Both the position numbers and the translations under genes were made by a program. This document shows, one piece after another, positions 61,153 to 64,000 of a stretch of DNA of 64,000 nucleotides; within the stretch, counting starts at the first letter, position 1; every line of letters starts with the position of its first letter. Source of the stretch: Chryseobacterium sp. VAUSW3 (GTDB lineage: Bacteria; Bacteroidota; Bacteroidia; Flavobacteriales; Weeksellaceae); the NCBI RefSeq assembly GCF_002205795.1, contig NZ_NIUY01000002.1, forward strand, positions 62,001 to 126,000, written 5' to 3'. The notes under the pieces were generated by a model, which saw only the letters and a list, made by a program, of their open reading frames with translations, ran no database searches and was not told the origin of the DNA.

Positions 61153-62394
61153 CTAAAGAAGCATTACTGCACCTACAGTAGAATTACTGGTTTCATCTAC
61201 CAGAATTGCGCTGCCGGTGGCGCTGTTTTTTTCAAAAGAATCAAAAACCAGTGGTGATGCGGTTTTTAGTCTTACTTTTACAATTTCATTCAGTTTTACG
61301 GAATCTTTCGCAGGGATTTGTTGTAAAGTGTTGACATCAATTTTATATTCAATTTCCTTTACAATAGTTTTCATAAGTCGGCTTTTGTGCTGAATAAAAT
61401 ATTTGTTTCCTTCGTTCAGTTCACGTTTGTCGAGCCAGCAAACCAAAGCTTCGAACTCATTTTCAACTTTTAGCTGGTTATCGTTTTTAACGAAGAAATC
61501 TCCGCGGCTCACATCAATATCGTCTTCAAGATGCAGAACTGCAGGTTGCAGCGCGAAAACTTCTTCCACTTCTGTTCCGCCTGTTTCTACTTTTGAAATG
61601 GTGGTTTCTATATTTTCCGGAAGAATGGTGATTCTGTCGCCTTTTTTATAAGTTCCGGAGATAACCTGCCCTGCATATCCGCGGTAATCATGAAGTTCCT
61701 CTGTTTGTGGACGAATGACATACTGAACCTGGAATCTTGAACTTTCATAATCAACATCATCGCTCACTTCAACATTTTCGAGAAATGACAAAAGAGGTTC
61801 TTCTTTAAACCAAGGCATTTTTTCCGATCTTTCCACAATATTATCGCCATTGAAAGCTGAAATAGGGAAGTAGTATACGTTTTTAAGGCCTAAACTTTCC
61901 GCCGCTGTTGCGTAATCTTTTTTGATATTGTTGAAAACTTCTTCGGAATAATCAACCAGATCCATTTTGTTTACTGCGACTACAACATGCTTCATCTTCA
62001 GCAGCGATGCAATGATGGAATGGCGTTTTGTCTGTTCAATGACTCCCTGCCGCGCATCTATTAGAATGATGATGAGCTGAGAATTGGAGGCACCTGTAAT
62101 CATGTTTCTGGTGTACTGAACATGGCCTGGAGCGTCTGCTATAATAAATTTTCGTTTTGGGGTAGAAAAATAGCGGTAAGCCACGTCAATAGTGATTCCC
62201 TGCTCTCTTTCTGCGCGTAGACCATCGGTGAGAATCGCCAGATCGATACCGTCGGCATTTTTGTTTTTAGACTGTTTTTCGAGGGCTTCCAGTTGGTCAA
62301 CCAAAATGCTTTTGCTGTCGTAAAGCAGTCTTCCGATTAAGGTGCTTTTTCCGTCATCAACGCTTCCGGCGGTAATAAATCTTAATATATCCAT
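61153..62394 (-). CDS. cysN: Sulfate adenylyltransferase, GTPase subunit
   Basis: CysN hydrolyses GTP to drive sulfate activation by CysD. The 413-residue protein has the G1 loop GSVDDGKSTLIGRL near residue 11, the G2/G3 elements EREQGITIDVAYRYF and DAPGHVQYTRNM, and G4 NKMDLVDY. EF-Tu-like beta barrels follow. It lacks the C-terminal APS-kinase domain that makes longer CysNC proteins, so APS is probably the reduced species. It lies 54 bases after cysD, and the fusion transporter gene follows. Confidence 0.96.
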   Translation of the reverse strand: MDILRFITAGSVDDGKSTLIGRLLYDSKSILVDQLEALEKQSKNKNADGIDLAILTDGLRAEREQGITIDVAYRYFSTPKRKFIIADAPGHVQYTRNMITGASNSQLIIILIDARQGVIEQTKRHSIIASLLKMKHVVVAVNKMDLVDYSEEVFNNIKKDYATAAESLGLKNVYYFPISAFNGDNIVERSEKMPWFKEEPLLSFLENVEVSDDVDYESSRFQVQYVIRPQTEELHDYRGYAGQVISGTYKKGDRITILPENIETTISKVETGGTEVEEVFALQPAVLHLEDDIDVSRGDFFVKNDNQLKVENEFEALVCWLDKRELNEGNKYFIQHKSRLMKTIVKEIEYKIDVNTLQQIPAKDSVKLNEIVKVRLKTASPLVFDSFEKNSATGSAILVDETSNSTVGAVMLL

Positions 62395-62448
62395 GTTTAG
62401 TATAAGTAATAATTGAGAAAGAACGGTGAGATTTTTTGGCGAATTAAT

Positions 62449-63357
62449 TTAGAAATAACCGCCTTTTTTTCGGTCTTCCATGGCGGCTTCGGTTACTTTG
62501 TCGTCAATTCTTGTTTCGCCACGCTCTGAAATTCTGGAAGCTGTAATCTCGTTTACCACTTCATCCAGCGTTGCTGCATTGCTTTCTACAGCGGCTGTGC
62601 AGGTCATGTCGCCAACGGTTCTGTACCGCACTTTTTTATTGGTGATGGTATCATTTTCGTCTATCTGAATGAAATCTGAAACGGCAATTAACTGTCCTTC
62701 ATGTTCAATCACATCGCGGTGATGAGCGAAATAAATTGAAGGAAGCTGAATTTTTTCCTTTCTGATGTAATTCCATACATCAAGTTCGGTCCAGTTAGAA
62801 ATGGGAAAAACCCTTACATTTTCACCTTTGTGAATTCTTCCGTTATAGATGTTCCACAATTCAGGTCGCTGCAGTTTAGGTTCCCACTGACCGAATTCGT
62901 CGCGCACCGAAAAAAACCTTTCTTTGGCTCTGGCTTTTTCTTCATCACGCCGCGCGCCGCCGATACAGGCGTCGAACTTAAATTCTTCAATCGTATCCAG
63001 AAGAGTATGGGTTTGAAGCCAGTTTCGGGAAGCAAATTTACCTTTTGGTTCGGTGAGCTTTTTCTCGCGAATCGTATCTTCAACTTTTCTTACAATAAGT
63101 TCAGCACCGATTTCTTGGGCTAAATGATCGCGATATGCTAATGCTTCCGGGAAATTGTGTCCGGTGTCAATATGAACCAACGGAAAGGGGATTTTCATCG
63201 GTGCAAAGGCTTTTTTAGCAAGATGCACGAGGGTGATTGAATCTTTTCCGCCGCTGAAAAGTAATGCAGGTTTCTCGAACTGTGCCGCTACTTCTCGCAT
63301 GATGAAAATGCTTTCGGCTTCTAACTGTTCCAGATAGTCTAATTTATATTTGCTCAT
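62449..63357 (-). CDS. cysD: Sulfate adenylyltransferase, catalytic subunit
   Basis: CysD forms adenosine 5'-phosphosulfate from ATP and sulfate. The 302-residue PP-loop protein has LLFSGGKDSITLVHLA near residue 31, then HIDTGHNFPEALAYRD near 63, ACIGGARRDEEKARAKERF near 131, and FPISNWTELDVWNYI near 185. It pairs with CysN directly downstream and lies 51 bases after cysH. Length and motif order are normal. Confidence 0.97.
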   Translation of the reverse strand: MSKYKLDYLEQLEAESIFIMREVAAQFEKPALLFSGGKDSITLVHLAKKAFAPMKIPFPLVHIDTGHNFPEALAYRDHLAQEIGAELIVRKVEDTIREKKLTEPKGKFASRNWLQTHTLLDTIEEFKFDACIGGARRDEEKARAKERFFSVRDEFGQWEPKLQRPELWNIYNGRIHKGENVRVFPISNWTELDVWNYIRKEKIQLPSIYFAHHRDVIEHEGQLIAVSDFIQIDENDTITNKKVRYRTVGDMTCTAAVESNAATLDEVVNEITASRISERGETRIDDKVTEAAMEDRKKGGYF

Positions 63358-63408
63358 AAAATCAACTGTAAAAGTTTGTTGTAAAAATTCTGATAAAAAC
63401 TGAAAGAA

Positions 63409-64000
63409 TTATTTTGAATGCAATCCGCATTCTTTTTGTGATTCTTCCCAATACCACCGGCCGGCTCTCGGGTTTTCACCATCAATAATGGCTCTGGTGC
63501 AGGGTTTGCAACCCACGCTGATAAAACCTTTTTTATGAAGTGGAAGATCCTGAACATTATGGGTTTCAATATAATTTAAAACATCCTGATAAGTCCAGTG
63601 AATAAGCGGATTGAATTTGAACAGCATTTTTTCGGTGTCCCATTCCAGCATTTTCATGTTTTCGCGGTTTTCGGACTGTTCGCTCCGTAAACCCGTGATC
63701 CAAATTTTAGCACCTTCCAAAGCACGGTTCAGGGGTTTTACTTTCCGGATGTAGCAGCATTCTTTCCGGTTTTCTACGGAATGAAAAAATGCATTGATTC
63801 CTTTTTCGTTCACATATTTTTCCACATCCTGCGTGTCGGGAAAATAGACTTCCGTTTTGGTTTTATAGCGGGCATTATTTTGTGAAAGCAGTTCGTAATG
63901 TTCATAAAAAAGCCTTCCGGTATCCAAAGTGAACACTTTAATATTCATCTGATTTCTAAAGATAATGTCGGTAATAACCTGGTCTTCCTGACCTAAAGAA
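63409..64000 (-). CDS. cysH: Adenylyl-sulfate (APS) reductase, C-terminal part, cut by window edge
   Basis: An in-frame ATG at 63948 is internal: the frame continues upstream to the window edge with SLGQEDQVITDIIFRNQ, matching the conserved start of the PAPS/APS reductase PP-loop domain. About 197 residues are seen. The double-Cys ECCYIRKVKPL and GCKPCT motifs are the [4Fe-4S] ligands that mark APS reductases rather than the PAPS type, and KECGLH at the C-terminus holds the catalytic Cys. It reduces APS to sulfite with thioredoxin. It is upstream of cysD-cysN in one run. Confidence 0.92.
   Translation of the reverse strand, partial: SLGQEDQVITDIIFRNQMNIKVFTLDTGRLFYEHYELLSQNNARYKTKTEVYFPDTQDVEKYVNEKGINAFFHSVENRKECCYIRKVKPLNRALEGAKIWITGLRSEQSENRENMKMLEWDTEKMLFKFNPLIHWTYQDVLNYIETHNVQDLPLHKKGFISVGCKPCTRAIIDGENPRAGRWYWEESQKECGLHSK

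Noticed and set aside
63409-63948. CysH as a complete 179-residue protein starting at the ATG 63948
   Set aside because: The frame runs open to the window edge with conserved residues (SLGQEDQVITDI) upstream, so the ATG is internal and the gene is truncated by the window.

Overview
The window looks like a chromosomal segment of a Bacteroidota bacterium, most likely Flavobacteriia of the Weeksellaceae (Chryseobacterium/Kaistella-like). The evidence is an AT-rich genome, start codons preceded by A-rich stretches instead of Shine-Dalgarno sequences, repeated TAnnTTTG promoter elements of the Bacteroidota type, a 550-residue LepB, a type IX secretion C-terminal tail (VYPNPV...) on a peptidase, and a Bacteroidota-type TonB N-terminus. 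The genus assignment is inference from protein style. No insertion sequence, integrase, prophage or CRISPR array was seen.

Layout. 1-2914: obgE (partial), adk and hpt on the minus strand, divergent from purA. 3239-12709: tonB, parA-parB, a DUF5683 protein, dapB, lepB, WbqC, a secreted subtilase, and two lipoproteins (lipocalin-like and OmpA-like). 12937-17198 (minus): a compact accessory operon of mostly secreted, unrecognised proteins, one with Sel1-like repeats and one only 33 residues long. It is divergent from a PAS-LuxR regulator, with a perfect 9-bp inverted repeat between them. 18168-21706: a four-gene cassette closely matching mycobacterial decaprenylphosphoryl-D-arabinose synthesis (UbiA-type phosphoribosyltransferase, DprE1, DprE2, plus a HAD phosphatase), followed by a cysteine desulfurase, thioredoxin and two identical tRNA-Asp genes. 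23851-31482: glgC, a membrane-anchored SRPBCC protein, sucA and sucB with a small secreted protein between them, and apaG. 31558-37063 (minus): exonuclease, two paralogous alpha/beta hydrolases around a CNNM/CBS protein, a glycosyltransferase and an LpxL-like acyltransferase. 37140-39986: a thioredoxin-like lipoprotein, an aldehyde dehydrogenase and an SDR. 40089-48984: purB, purL, SatD-family, DUF3307, purC and purF. 49046-59739: an outer-membrane beta-barrel protein, aroB, proline dehydrogenase, priA, dacB, an M1 peptidase carrying a T9SS tail, and kbl. 59793-64000 (minus): the sulfate-assimilation block cysH (partial), cysD, cysN and a siroheme-dehydrogenase-like/TSUP fusion.

How the genes work together. 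Purine synthesis and salvage are heavily represented (adk, hpt, purA, purB, purL, purC, purF). The cys genes activate sulfate to APS and reduce it to sulfite, and the fusion protein may manage sulfite or siroheme. The DprE cassette would make a polyprenyl-phosphate D-arabinose donor from PRPP. The strongest leads for novelty are the arabinose-donor cassette and its Cys-to-Ala change at the benzothiazinone target position, the secreted-protein operon with its candidate operator and micro-ORF, the CysG-like/TSUP fusion, the SatD/DUF3307 pair inside the purine genes, and a tonB-parA terminator built from two inverted DnaA boxes.
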